A stretch of 64,000 nucleotides of DNA from Streptomyces sp. CB01580 (GTDB taxonomy: Bacteria; Actinomycetota; Actinomycetes; Streptomycetales; Streptomycetaceae), in NCBI RefSeq assembly GCF_001905795.1, contig NZ_LIXJ01000007.1, forward strand, positions 1 to 64,000. The letters run 5' to 3'. The notes under the pieces are model-generated. The model searched no databases. It was not told the DNA's origin and worked only from the letters and a program-made list of their open reading frames with translations. The first letter of the stretch is position 1. Every line of letters starts with the position of its first letter. Made by a program: the position numbers and the translations under genes. This document shows positions 38,041 to 46,960 of the stretch, piece by piece.

Positions 38041-40013
38041 CGGGTGCGGCCCTTCTCGGCGGCGACGTCCGGCACGAGGCGGCCGTCGATGGACGGGTCG
38101 GGGAAGGAGTCCTGCTCCGCGTCGTCGCCGTCGCCCGACATCAGCCGGGCATACTCCGCGTTGCCGCGCAGCAGCTCCTGGTGGGTGCCGACCGCGACGA
38201 TCCGGCCCTCGGAGAGCAGCGCCACCCGGTCCGCGAGCATCACCGTGGACGGGCGGTGCGCGACCACGATCGCCGTCGTCTCCTCCAGCACCTGCCGCAG
38301 CGCGGCCTCCACCAGCGCCTCCGTGTGCACATCCAGGGCGGAGAGCGGATCGTCGAGCACCAGGAAGCGCGGCCGGCCGACCACGGCGCGGGCCAGCGCG
38401 AGGCGCTGCCGCTGCCCGCCGGAGAGACTGAGGCCCTGCTCGCCGACCTGCGTGCCGATGCCGTCGGGCAGGTCGTGCACGAAGTCGGCCTGCGCGATCG
38501 CGAGCGCCCGGCGCAGCTCGTCCTGTCCGGCGCCGTCGGCGCCCATCAGGACGTTCTCCCCGACGGTCGCGGAGAACAGCGTCGGCTCCTCGAACGCCAC
38601 CGACACCAGCCCGCGCAGTTCCTGCCGGGACATGGCCGCGATGTCCCGGCCGTCGAGCGTGATCCGTCCCGCGGTGGCCTCGTACAGGCGGGGCACGAGG
38701 GCGGTGAGCGTCGTCTTCCCGGAGCCGGTGGCCCCGACCAGGGCCATCGTCTCGCCGGGACGGATGCTGAGGTCGATCCGGGACAGCACGGGCGCGGAGC
38801 GGGGATCGGCGTCGGGGTAGCGGAACTCCACTCCCTCGAACACCATGCCTTCCCGTCCGTCCGTCGGTCCGTCCGCCGGAACCCCGTCCGCCGCGCCTGT
38901 CGTACGGGCTTCGTCGGCCGCTCCGGCCGTTCTGGTCGCTCCGGCCGCTCCGGCCGTTCTGGTCGGTTCGGTGGGTCCGGTCGCTTCGGCGGGTCCGGTC
39001 GGTTCGGACAGGTCGTCGCGTTCCTCCGCCACATCCATCACCTCGAAGTACCGCTCCGTCGCCGTCGCCGACTCCTGGCTCATCGCGAGCAGGAAGCCGA
39101 TCGACTCGATGGGCCACCGCAGCGCGAGGGCCGTGGAGAGGAAGGCGACGAGGGTGCCCGCCGAGAGACCGCCGTCGGCGACCTGGATCGTGCCGAGGAC
39201 CAGGGCCGCCCCGATGGCCAGCTCGGGAACCGTGGTGATGACGGCCCAGATGCCCGCGAGCAGCCGCGCCTTGCCCAGTTCCGTCTCCCGCAGCCGCTCG
39301 GAGAGCGCACGGAACGCGCGGGCCTGGCTGCGGTGCCGGCCGAAGCCCTTGATGATGCGGATGCCCAGGACGCTCTCCTCGACCACCGTGGTCAGATCGC
39401 CGACCTGGTCCTGGGCCCTGCGCGCCACGGCCGAGTACTTCGTCTCGAAGAGCGCGCAGACGATGACCAGCGGTACCACCGGAGTGAGCAGCACCAGCCC
39501 CAGCGTCCACTGCTGCATCAGCAGAATGACGAAACCGACCAGGATCGTCGTGCCGTTGACCAGCAGGAAGATCAGCGGGAAGGCCAGGAACATGCGCAGC
39601 AGCATCAGGTCCGTGGTCGCGCGCGAGAGCAACTGCCCCGACGGCCAACGGTCGTGGAACGCCACCGGCAGCCGCTGGAGGTGCCGGTACAGATCGGCCC
39701 GCATCGCCGCCTCGACCCCGGCCATCGGACGGGCCACCAGCCAGCGTCGCAGCCCGAAGAGTACGGCCTCGGCGAGGCCCAGCAACAGCAGGTACAGCGC
39801 ACCGAGCCAGACCCCGCCCGGGTCCCGGTCCGCCACCGGCCCGTCGACCATCCACTTCAGTACGAGAGGGATCACCAGACCCACGCAGGACGCCACGACG
39901 GCGACCACCGCGGCGCTGAACAGGCGCCCCCGCACCGGTTTCACGTAGGGCCACAGCCGCAGCAGGGAGCGCACCGTCGACCGGTCCTTGGGGCCTACAT
40001 GTTTTTCGGGCAT
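38037..40013 (-). CDS. ABC exporter half-transporter (degenerate Walker B subunit)
   Basis: A 658-residue partner of the downstream half-transporter. It has six membrane helices (about 30-310), a long low-complexity linker (about 335-385) rich in Thr/Ala/Gly, and an ATPase domain with Walker A GATGSGKTT, signature LSGGQ and Walker B LVLDDP, where Asp replaces the catalytic Glu. This is the usual mark of the degenerate site in heterodimers. The ATG at 40013 has no good ribosome site. The linker is encoded by a 27-base repeat. Confidence 0.94.
   Translation of the reverse strand: MPEKHVGPKDRSTVRSLLRLWPYVKPVRGRLFSAAVVAVVASCVGLVIPLVLKWMVDGPVADRDPGGVWLGALYLLLLGLAEAVLFGLRRWLVARPMAGVEAAMRADLYRHLQRLPVAFHDRWPSGQLLSRATTDLMLLRMFLAFPLIFLLVNGTTILVGFVILLMQQWTLGLVLLTPVVPLVIVCALFETKYSAVARRAQDQVGDLTTVVEESVLGIRIIKGFGRHRSQARAFRALSERLRETELGKARLLAGIWAVITTVPELAIGAALVLGTIQVADGGLSAGTLVAFLSTALALRWPIESIGFLLAMSQESATATERYFEVMDVAEERDDLSEPTGPAEATGPTEPTRTAGAAGATRTAGAADEARTTGAADGVPADGPTDGREGMVFEGVEFRYPDADPRSAPVLSRIDLSIRPGETMALVGATGSGKTTLTALVPRLYEATAGRITLDGRDIAAMSRQELRGLVSVAFEEPTLFSATVGENVLMGADGAGQDELRRALAIAQADFVHDLPDGIGTQVGEQGLSLSGGQRQRLALARAVVGRPRFLVLDDPLSALDVHTEALVEAALRQVLEETTAIVVAHRPSTVMLADRVALLSEGRIVAVGTHQELLRGNAEYARLMSGDGDDAEQDSFPDPSIDGRLVPDVAAEKGRTR
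38915..38965. repeat. 27-bp in-frame repeat in ABC linker
   Basis: Two 24-base identical blocks (38915-38938 and 38942-38965) recur with a 27-base period, nine codons, inside the exporter gene. They encode TRTAGAAGA-like units joining the membrane and ATPase domains. Copy-number change would stay in frame. Confidence 0.85.
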
Positions 40014-40245
40014 CACAGCCGAGCCTACGGTTCGCCGCGGTCCTCGTTCATGTGGTTTTCGGCCGACCGGCGGTGACGCGCCGTCCGGGGCCGGGGCCGG
40101 GAGGCGGCCAGTGACCCGGCCCCGGGCCCGTGACCCGGGCCGGACGCGGGCCACGGGTCGTACGTCCCGGTCAACCGATCGGACGATGCGCCTTCGAGCG
40201 CGATGGACGATGGTGCGGTGCCGCGCCCGCCACGATCCTCGTGGC
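40014..40245. other. divergent region between the two ABC loci
   Basis: No gene is seen. It contains two GTGACCCGG copies and GGGCCGGG-type dyads near 40110-40145. Promoters for both sides must lie here. CACGAT at 40231-40236, 9 bases before the ATG at 40246, may be a -10 box of a leaderless transcript. Confidence 0.35.
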
Positions 40246-41148
40246 ATGGCAATCATCGAAGTCAACGGCCTGCGCAAGGCGTACGGCGGGCGGCCCGCGG
40301 TGGACGGGGTGAGCTTCTCCGTCGAGGCGGGAGAGATCTTCGGCATCCTCGGGCCCAACGGGGCGGGCAAGACCACCACCGTCGAATGCGTCGAGGGGCT
40401 GCGGATCCCCGACGCCGGTACGGTCCGCGTCGCCGGTCTCGACCCCGTGGCCGACCACGACCGGGTGACCCGGCTGCTCGGTGCCCAGCTCCAGGAGAGC
40501 GAGCTCCAGCCGAAGATCACCGTCGCCGAGGCGCTGGAGCTGTACAGCGCCCTGTACCCGGCCCCCGCCGACTGGCGGGCGCTGGCCGAACGGCTCGGCC
40601 TGCACACCTCGTACGGCACCCGCTACACCAAGCTGTCCGGCGGTCAGAAGCAGCGGCTGTCCATCGCGCTCGCCCTGGTCGGCAACCCGCAGGTCGTGGT
40701 GCTCGACGAGCTGACCACCGGCCTGGACCCGCGGGCCCGCCGGGACACCTGGAAGCTCATCGAGGACGTGCGCGACAGCGGCGTGACGGTCCTTCTCGTC
40801 ACCCACTTCATGGAGGAGGCCCGACGGCTCTGCGACCGCGTCGCCGTCATCGACAAGGGCGAGGTCGTCGCCCTGGACACGCCCTCGGGGCTGATCCGCA
40901 GGGCCGACGGCGGAACGGTCATCTCCTTCACGCCGTCCCGGCCCCTGGACGACATCGAACTCGACGCGCTGCCCGGAGCGTCCGGCGTGGAGCGGAAGGA
41001 CGGACGGATCGTCATCCACGGCACCGACGAGACCGTCAACGCGGTGATCTCGCTGCTGGCCCGGCTCCGTGTCACCGCACATCAGCTCCGCGTCTCCGAG
41101 GCGACCCTGGACGACGCCTACCTCGACCTCACAGAACGGGTGGCCTGA
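40246..41148 (+). CDS. ABC transporter ATP-binding protein (DrrA type)
   Basis: A 300-residue ATPase with Walker A GPNGAGKTT, signature LSGGQ, Walker B VVVLDELTTGLDP and the DrrA-like C-terminal extension (VSEATLDDAYLDLT). Here the residue after DEL is Thr rather than Pro. Such proteins power drug or lipid export with a separate permease, the next gene, one base downstream. The ATG at 40246 lacks a clear ribosome site. Confidence 0.94.
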   Translation: MAIIEVNGLRKAYGGRPAVDGVSFSVEAGEIFGILGPNGAGKTTTVECVEGLRIPDAGTVRVAGLDPVADHDRVTRLLGAQLQESELQPKITVAEALELYSALYPAPADWRALAERLGLHTSYGTRYTKLSGGQKQRLSIALALVGNPQVVVLDELTTGLDPRARRDTWKLIEDVRDSGVTVLLVTHFMEEARRLCDRVAVIDKGEVVALDTPSGLIRRADGGTVISFTPSRPLDDIELDALPGASGVERKDGRIVIHGTDETVNAVISLLARLRVTAHQLRVSEATLDDAYLDLTERVA

Positions 41149-41149
41149 A

Positions 41150-41941
41150 ATGACCACGACGCACGCCGACGCCCCCGCCGAACCCACCGGGAAGCCGAGC
41201 ATCCCGACCCCGTGGGCGGCCGTCCTGCGGACCGAGGCACGGCTGTTCCTCCGCGAACCCGGCAGCCTGTTCTGGATCCTCGTCTTCCCCGCCGCACTGA
41301 TGACGATCCTCGGCCTGATCCCGTCCTTCCGCGAACCCGACGCCGCGCTCGGCGGCCGTCGCGTCATCGACCTCTACGTCCCCGTGGCCATGCTGCTCGC
41401 CATGACCATGGCCGGGCAGACCATGCCACAGGTCCTCACCGGTTACCGCGAACGCGGCATCCTGCGCCGCATGTCGACCACCCCGGTACGGCCGTCCGCC
41501 CTGCTCGTCGTGCAGTTCGCGTTGCACGGAACCGCCGCTCTGGGCTCCGGGGCCCTGGTCCTGGCCGTCGGCCGGACGGCCTTCGACGTACGGCTGCCGC
41601 AACAACCGTTCGGCTACGCGCTGGCCCTGCTCCTGGCGGTCGCGGGCGTGCTCGCCATCGGCGCGCTGGTCTGCGCGCTCTCCCGCACCGCCAAGGCGTC
41701 CACCGCCGTCGGATCGGCCGTCTCGCTGGTGATGATGTTCAGCGCCGGAGTGTGGATCCCGGTGCAGTCCATGCCCGACACCCTTCGCCACATCGTCCAG
41801 GTCACCCCGCTCGGCGCGGCCTCCCAGGCACTGGACCAGGCGGCGTCCGGCGGCTGGCCCGGCTGGATCCATCTGGGCGTGGTCGCCCTGTGGACGGCGC
41901 TCGCGGCCCTGCTGGCGACCCGCCTGTTCCGGTGGGAGTGA
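41150..41941 (+). CDS. ABC-2 type permease (DrrB type)
   Basis: A 263-residue membrane protein with six hydrophobic segments and the ABC-2 pattern (YRERGILRRMSTTPV between helices two and three). It follows its ATPase with a one-base gap. The substrate is unknown. The next genes form a two-component system that probably controls this transporter, as in DesKR- or LiaRS-type arrangements. Confidence 0.94.
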   Translation: MTTTHADAPAEPTGKPSIPTPWAAVLRTEARLFLREPGSLFWILVFPAALMTILGLIPSFREPDAALGGRRVIDLYVPVAMLLAMTMAGQTMPQVLTGYRERGILRRMSTTPVRPSALLVVQFALHGTAALGSGALVLAVGRTAFDVRLPQQPFGYALALLLAVAGVLAIGALVCALSRTAKASTAVGSAVSLVMMFSAGVWIPVQSMPDTLRHIVQVTPLGAASQALDQAASGGWPGWIHLGVVALWTALAALLATRLFRWE

Positions 41942-41965
41942 CCGGTTCCGGGGGAGACTTCACCC

Positions 41966-43255
41966 ATGAACACGGGGGACATGACAGAGACGGGCACAAC
42001 CGGAGTGACGACGGCCGCGCAGTGGTGGGAACGGTTCTTCCGGTACGGGCCGTACGGTCTGCTCGGCCTGGCCACGGCGGCCTCCGTCGTGTCCGCCGAG
42101 CTCATCATGTCCCGCTCGGACGTGTACGCCGCTGCGGCGCTGGTCCCGGTGGCGCTCGTCCTGGAACTCTGGTGGGGACGGTACGGGCCGACGGTCGTCC
42201 CGCGGTCGCGGGTGGCGCAGTTCTACTTCGTCGCCCGCACGACACTCGCCTTCGCACTGACCTGCTGCAACCCGTTCTTCTCCATCTTCGCGGTTCTCGG
42301 CTACTTCGACGCCGCCCGGCTGCTCCCGCGACGGGCCATGCGCGCCGGGCTGCTGGTCACCGCCGTCATCATGGCGGGCTCGCAGTCCGGCAGCGGCCTC
42401 CCGCCGACCGGCCTCATGGGCTGGATCGCCTTCGGCATCGTCTTCGCCCTCCACGCGGCCATCACCCTGGTCTTCGCCCAGATCGGCGACCGGGAGGCCG
42501 AGCAGACCCGCGCCCAGGTCGACACCATCGCCGAACTGGAGTCCGCCAACGCCCGCCTCGAACAGGCCCTCGCGGAGAACGCCGGGCTTCATGCCCAACT
42601 CCTGCTCCAGGCCCGGGAGGCGGGGGTCGCCGACGAGCGTCGCCGGCTCGCCGCCGAGATCCACGACACGCTCGCGCAGGGCCTGACCGGTATCATCGCC
42701 CAGCTCCAGGTGGTCACCTCGATCGCCGGTACCGATCCGGCCCTGGCCCGGCAGCACCTCGACCGCGCCGCCGCCCTCGCCCGGCACAGCCTGGGCGAGG
42801 CGCGCCGTTCGGTCCATGATCTGGTCCCCGCCGCGCTGGAGCACGACGACCTCGTGGGCGCGTTGAAGAAGACCGTCACCGGCTGGGGCGACCGTCACGG
42901 GGTGCGGGCCGAGTTCACCGTCACCGGTACCGCCGAGCCGGTCCACGACGAGATAGCCGCCACCCTGCTCCGTATCGCCGAGGAGGCCCTCGCCAACGCC
43001 GGCCGCCATGCCGAGGCCTCACGCGTCGGCATCACCCTGTCCTTCATGGGTGACGAACTGGCCCTGGACGTACGGGACGACGGCCGCGGCTTCGACCCCG
43101 CCGCCCTGCCGCCGCGCCGCCGCGGCGCGGGCGGATTCGGGCTCAGCGGCATGCGGGCCCGCGCCGAACGCATCGCGGGCACCGTCGAGGTGGAGACGGA
43201 ACCGGGCTGCGGCACGGCCGTCTGCGCCCGGGTGCCCCTGGTCCGGCACGGCTGA
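41966..43255 (+). CDS. NarL/DesK-type sensor histidine kinase
   Basis: A 429-residue kinase: about five N-terminal membrane helices (residues 30-170), a coiled coil (TRAQVDTIAELESANARLEQ), a HisKA_3 box with the phospho-histidine in AAEIHDTLAQG and an HATPase with ALANAGRHAE and DVRDDGRGFDP. Few extracellular residues suggest it senses the membrane or the transporter itself. The ATG at 41966 has GGGGGAG upstream. It is cotranscribed with the ABC genes before it. Confidence 0.94.
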   Translation: MNTGDMTETGTTGVTTAAQWWERFFRYGPYGLLGLATAASVVSAELIMSRSDVYAAAALVPVALVLELWWGRYGPTVVPRSRVAQFYFVARTTLAFALTCCNPFFSIFAVLGYFDAARLLPRRAMRAGLLVTAVIMAGSQSGSGLPPTGLMGWIAFGIVFALHAAITLVFAQIGDREAEQTRAQVDTIAELESANARLEQALAENAGLHAQLLLQAREAGVADERRRLAAEIHDTLAQGLTGIIAQLQVVTSIAGTDPALARQHLDRAAALARHSLGEARRSVHDLVPAALEHDDLVGALKKTVTGWGDRHGVRAEFTVTGTAEPVHDEIAATLLRIAEEALANAGRHAEASRVGITLSFMGDELALDVRDDGRGFDPAALPPRRRGAGGFGLSGMRARAERIAGTVEVETEPGCGTAVCARVPLVRHG

Positions 43256-43277
43256 TGACCAGTACGGTTGCCCTGCC

Positions 43278-43928
43278 ATGGCTGAGGAACCCGCACGCGT
43301 CATCACGCTCGTCGTCGTCGACGACCACCCCGTCGTACGGGACGGTCTGCGCGGCATGTTCGACTCGTCGCCCGGGTTCCGGGTCCTCGGGGAGGCCCCG
43401 GACGGGGTGGCGGGCGTCGACCTCGTGGCCCGGCTCGATCCGGACGTCGTGCTGATGGACCTGCGGATGCCGGGCGGCGGCGGGGTCGCCGCCATCGCCG
43501 AACTCACCCGGCGCGGCGCCCGGGCCCGGGTGCTCGTGCTCACCACGTACGACACCGACTCCGACACTCTGCCCGCGATCGAAGCGGGCGCCACCGGCTA
43601 CCTGCTCAAGGACGCGCCCCGCGAGGAGCTGTTCAACGCCGTCCGCGCCGCGGCCGACGGCCGCACGGTCCTCTCGCCCGCCGTCGCCTCCCGTCTGGTC
43701 TCACGGGTGCGCACCCCGTCCGCGGCGGGCAACGAACCGTTGTCGGCCCGCGAGCGCGAGGTGCTCGTACTCGTCGCCAAGGGCACCTCGAACCGCGCGA
43801 TCGCCGCCGAACTGTTCATCAGCGAGGCCACCGTGAAGACCCACCTCACCCACGTCTTCGCCAAGCTCGGGGCGAAGGACCGGGCCGCCGCCGTCGCGAT
43901 CGGCTACGACCGGGGCATCCTCGGCTGA
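43278..43928 (+). CDS. NarL/LuxR-type response regulator
   Basis: A 216-residue regulator: receiver domain (VVVDDHPVVRDGL, phospho-Asp in VVLMDLRMPG, lysine in LLKDA) and a LuxR HTH (LSAREREVLVLVAKG, ISEATVKTHL). It follows the kinase by 22 bases. It probably activates the ABC transporter genes upstream. Confidence 0.95.
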   Translation: MAEEPARVITLVVVDDHPVVRDGLRGMFDSSPGFRVLGEAPDGVAGVDLVARLDPDVVLMDLRMPGGGGVAAIAELTRRGARARVLVLTTYDTDSDTLPAIEAGATGYLLKDAPREELFNAVRAAADGRTVLSPAVASRLVSRVRTPSAAGNEPLSAREREVLVLVAKGTSNRAIAAELFISEATVKTHLTHVFAKLGAKDRAAAVAIGYDRGILG

Positions 43929-43992
43929 CGCCCGCCCGTTCCGTTCACCCGCCCCCGCGTTGCCCCTGACCGGCACGTGTCGTTGGGGGGAC

Positions 43993-45277
43993 GTGGACCA
44001 CGCAGCGAAGAGGTCGGTGGCTCGCGCGGCCACCGTGCCGGCACGGACAGGACATGTCGCCGTACCGGGGGCACTGGGAGCACTGGGAGCGCTGACCGCA
44101 CTGGCCGCACTGGCCGCCGTACTGAGCGGCTGCACCGGCGGCCCGGCCGCCTTCGGGGACGGGCGCCGCTCCCCGGAGCAGGCGATCCTGGTCACCCCCC
44201 GGCGACGGGGCACGGGACATCGCTCCGGACGACCGGGTGGAGGTGAGGGTTCCGGAGGGGCGGCTGAAGAGGGTCGGGGTCACCCGGATCGAGGACGCGC
44301 AGCCGCAGCGCGTGCCGGGCCGGATCGCGCGCGACGGCCGTTCCTGGATGTCGTCGGTGGAGGGGGAGAAGGGACGGCTCGGCCTCGCCGCCACCTACCG
44401 CGTCGACGCGGTCGCCGTGGACGGTGACGGACACGAGGTCGTCCGGCGCACCACTTTCACCACGGCCGTCCCCGAGCGCCGCTTCACCGGCCGGGTCACC
44501 CCGGAGAACCGTGCCACGGTGGGCACCGGAACGATCGTCTCCGTCGCCTTCGGACGGCCGGTCGTCGACCGGGCCGCCGTGGAACGGGCCGTCCAGGTGA
44601 CCACGGTGCCGAAGGTCGAGGTGGTGGGGCACTGGTTCGGCGCCGGCCGGCTCGACCTCCGTCCGGCCGCGTACTGGGCACCGGGCACCGAGGTCACCGT
44701 CACGGCGCGGCTGCGGGACGTGGCGGGCGCGCCCGGCGTGTACGGGAGCCAGGACAGGACGGTCGCCTTCCGGGTGGGCCGCTCCCAGACGTCCCTGGTC
44801 GACGTGGCCGCGCACACGATGGAGGTCCGCCGCGACGGCCAGCTCGTCGCCACTGTCCCGATCACGGCGGGACGCCCGGGCGCGGACACGTACAGCGGCC
44901 GGATGGTGGTCGGCGAGATGTTCGACGCGATCCGCGCGGACGGCCGCTCGGCCGACTGCGGCGGCGGGGGCGACGGCGGGGAGATCCCGCACGCCCTGCG
45001 GCTCACCGGCTCCGGCGTCCTGCTGCACGGCGACCACTGGTCGGACGAGGGGGCCTTCGGCTCGGCGAACGTCGGCCGGGGCTGCGTCGGACTCCGCGAC
45101 GTGCCGGGCGGCGGGAGCGACACCCCGGCCGGCTGGTTCTTCGACCGGACCCTCGTCGGTGACGTGATCGAGGTCGTCAACTCCCGGGGCAGGCCGGTCG
45201 CGCCGGACGACGGGCTCGGCGGCTGGAACCTGAGCTGGAAGAAGTGGAAGGCGGGCTCCGCTCTTCGCCGACCCTGA
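43993..45277 (+). pseudogene. frameshifted L,D-transpeptidase lipoprotein (upstream paralogue)
   Basis: The parts of an LdtMt2-like lipoprotein are split over two frames. Frame 1 starts at the GTG at 43993 and encodes a lipoprotein signal (ALTALAALAAVLSGC). A C6 run at 44195-44200 has one C too many: with five, the reading would continue as VTPGDGARDIAPDDRVEVRV into frame 2, which carries the Ig-like domains and YkuD region to 45277. The catalytic Cys is present, but the motif SHGC of the neighbour is GRGC here, losing a conserved His. It is either a decayed copy, a phase-variable gene or a sequencing error. Confidence 0.75.
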
Positions 45278-45600
45278 CCCCGCCAGTGCGTCCGTCGCCT
45301 CCGGAAGCACGTCCACGAGCCCGGAGGCCCACCCACGTCCCCCGGGGTGCGCCCGCCGCCCCCGGCGTGTGCCCGTCCGGCCCCGTCCTGTCCCTCGGAG
45401 ACGTCCGGTTTCGTTCGGTGCCGTCCCTCGGAGACGTCCGGATGGACGAGTTGGGACTGAACGGTGACATCCGAGGGGTCTTCTCGTCGCAATCAGTGTG
45501 ATTATCTTTCGCTGAGCGCGCATGTGCAGCGCGCGGGGGAGGGGGCCATGGGCCCCCGGGGCCTTGGCGGGGCCGGGCCGTGCGAGGGGAGACGAACACA
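45278..45600. other. gap between the L,D-transpeptidase copies
   Basis: No gene is supported. The region carries a 19-bp direct repeat at 45390-45441, an A/T-richer patch at 45485-45510 (CAGTGTGATTATCTTTC) that probably holds the promoter, and a small dyad GCGCGC-N7-GCGCGC at 45516-45534. Confidence 0.5.
45390..45441. repeat. 19-bp direct repeat, 33-bp period
   Basis: GTCCCTCGGAGACGTCCGG occurs at 45390-45408 and again at 45423-45441. The 33-base period is about three helical turns, so two proteins could bind on one DNA face. It lies about 160 bases before the intact L,D-transpeptidase gene. Confidence 0.8.
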
Positions 45601-46851
45601 TTGAACGGGCAGCCGGTATCGGGGAGATCGGCCGGGACGGGCGGCGAACGGCGAGGACGCGGGGCCACCGGACCACTGGCTCTGGCCCTGGGGGCGCTGC
45701 TGATGCTGGTGACGGCGTGCGGCGGGGACGACACCGGAGGCGCCGGCCGGGACGGCAAGGACGGGGCGAAGGTCGAGGACACCACCGCGTCGCAGGCGGT
45801 GGTGACCGTCGCGCCGAAGGACGGGGCCGAGTCCGTCGCCACGAGCGGGGCGCTGAAGATCTCCGCCTCGCAGGGGAAGCTGACCACGGTGAAGGTCTCC
45901 GACCCCAAGGGCGCCGAGGTCGAGGGGAAGATCGCGGCCGACGGCACCAGCTGGACGCCCGACCGGCATCTGGCCGCCGCGACCAAGTACAAGGTGCATG
46001 CCGTCGCCGAGGACACGAAGGGTCGTGAGTCGGCGAAGGACACCAGCTTCACCACGCTGGTCCCGCAGAACACCTTCATCGGGCAGTACACCCCGGAGGA
46101 CGGCTCCACGGTCGGTGTCGGGATGCCCGTCTCGATCCACTTCACCCGGGGCATCACCGACCCGGAGGCGGTCGAGAAGGCCATCGAGGTGAAGGCCGAG
46201 CCGTCCGTGCCGATCGAGGGCCACTGGTTCGGCAACGACCGCCTCGACTTCCGCCCGGAGAAGTACTGGGCGGCCGGCACCAAGGTGACCGTGAAGCTCG
46301 GTCTTGACGGCGTCGAGGGCCGTCCGGGGGTCTACGGCAAGCAGACCAGGACGATCTCCTTCACCGTCGGCCGCAGCCAGATCAGCACCGTCGACGCGAA
46401 GTCGCACCGGATGAAGGTCGTCCGCGACGGCCGGCAGATCAAGGACATCCCGATCTCGGCGGGCGCCCCGGCGACCACCACGTACAACGGTCAGATGGTC
46501 ATCAGCGAGAAGCTCAAGGTGACCCGGATGAACGGTGACACCGTCGGCTTCGGCGGCGAGTACGACATCAAGGACGTCCCGCACGCCATGCGGCTGTCCA
46601 CCTCCGGCACCTTCATCCACGGCAATTACTGGGGCGGTTCCGGCGTCTTCGGCTCCGCCAACACCAGCCACGGCTGCGTCGGCCTCCAGGACGTGCGCGG
46701 CGGTTGGAGCAAGAAGACCTCCGGGGCCTGGTTCTTCGACAACTCGCTCATCGGCGACGTGGTGATCGTGAAGAACTCCCAGGACAGGACGATCCAGCCG
46801 GACAACGGCCTCAACGGCTGGAACATGTCCTGGTCGGAGTGGACCTCGTAA
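45601..46851 (+). CDS. L,D-transpeptidase lipoprotein
   Basis: Forms 3-3 cross-links in peptidoglycan. The 416 residues have a lipoprotein signal (lipobox LVTAC, about residue 40), two Ig-like domains (about 75-260) as in mycobacterial LdtMt2, and a YkuD catalytic domain with HGNYW and SHGCVGL holding the catalytic Cys. The TTG at 45601 is 10 bases after GGGGAG; a GTG at 45580 is the alternative. It is about 60% identical by eye to the frameshifted copy upstream, a tandem duplication. Confidence 0.93.
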   Translation: MNGQPVSGRSAGTGGERRGRGATGPLALALGALLMLVTACGGDDTGGAGRDGKDGAKVEDTTASQAVVTVAPKDGAESVATSGALKISASQGKLTTVKVSDPKGAEVEGKIAADGTSWTPDRHLAAATKYKVHAVAEDTKGRESAKDTSFTTLVPQNTFIGQYTPEDGSTVGVGMPVSIHFTRGITDPEAVEKAIEVKAEPSVPIEGHWFGNDRLDFRPEKYWAAGTKVTVKLGLDGVEGRPGVYGKQTRTISFTVGRSQISTVDAKSHRMKVVRDGRQIKDIPISAGAPATTTYNGQMVISEKLKVTRMNGDTVGFGGEYDIKDVPHAMRLSTSGTFIHGNYWGGSGVFGSANTSHGCVGLQDVRGGWSKKTSGAWFFDNSLIGDVVIVKNSQDRTIQPDNGLNGWNMSWSEWTS

Positions 46852-46894
46852 CTCCCGTCGCGCGGAAGACGGGGGCGGGGGAGTACGGAACACG

Positions 46895-46933
46895 GGCGGG
46901 CCCGGTGCTGTGACCAACGGCACCGGGCCCGCC
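46895..46933 (+). terminator. L,D-transpeptidase terminator hairpin
   Basis: GGCGGGCCCGGTGC (46895-46908) and GCACCGGGCCCGCC (46920-46933) form a perfect 14-bp stem with an 11-base loop, 43 bases after the stop. Confidence 0.85.
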
Positions 46934-46960
46934 GTCGTTAGCGGCGGTTAACCTCCTCCC

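Noticed and set aside
35911..38820. 969-codon plus-strand open frame
   Set aside because: It is antisense to the ABC exporter genes and starts inside the immunity candidate in a wrong frame.
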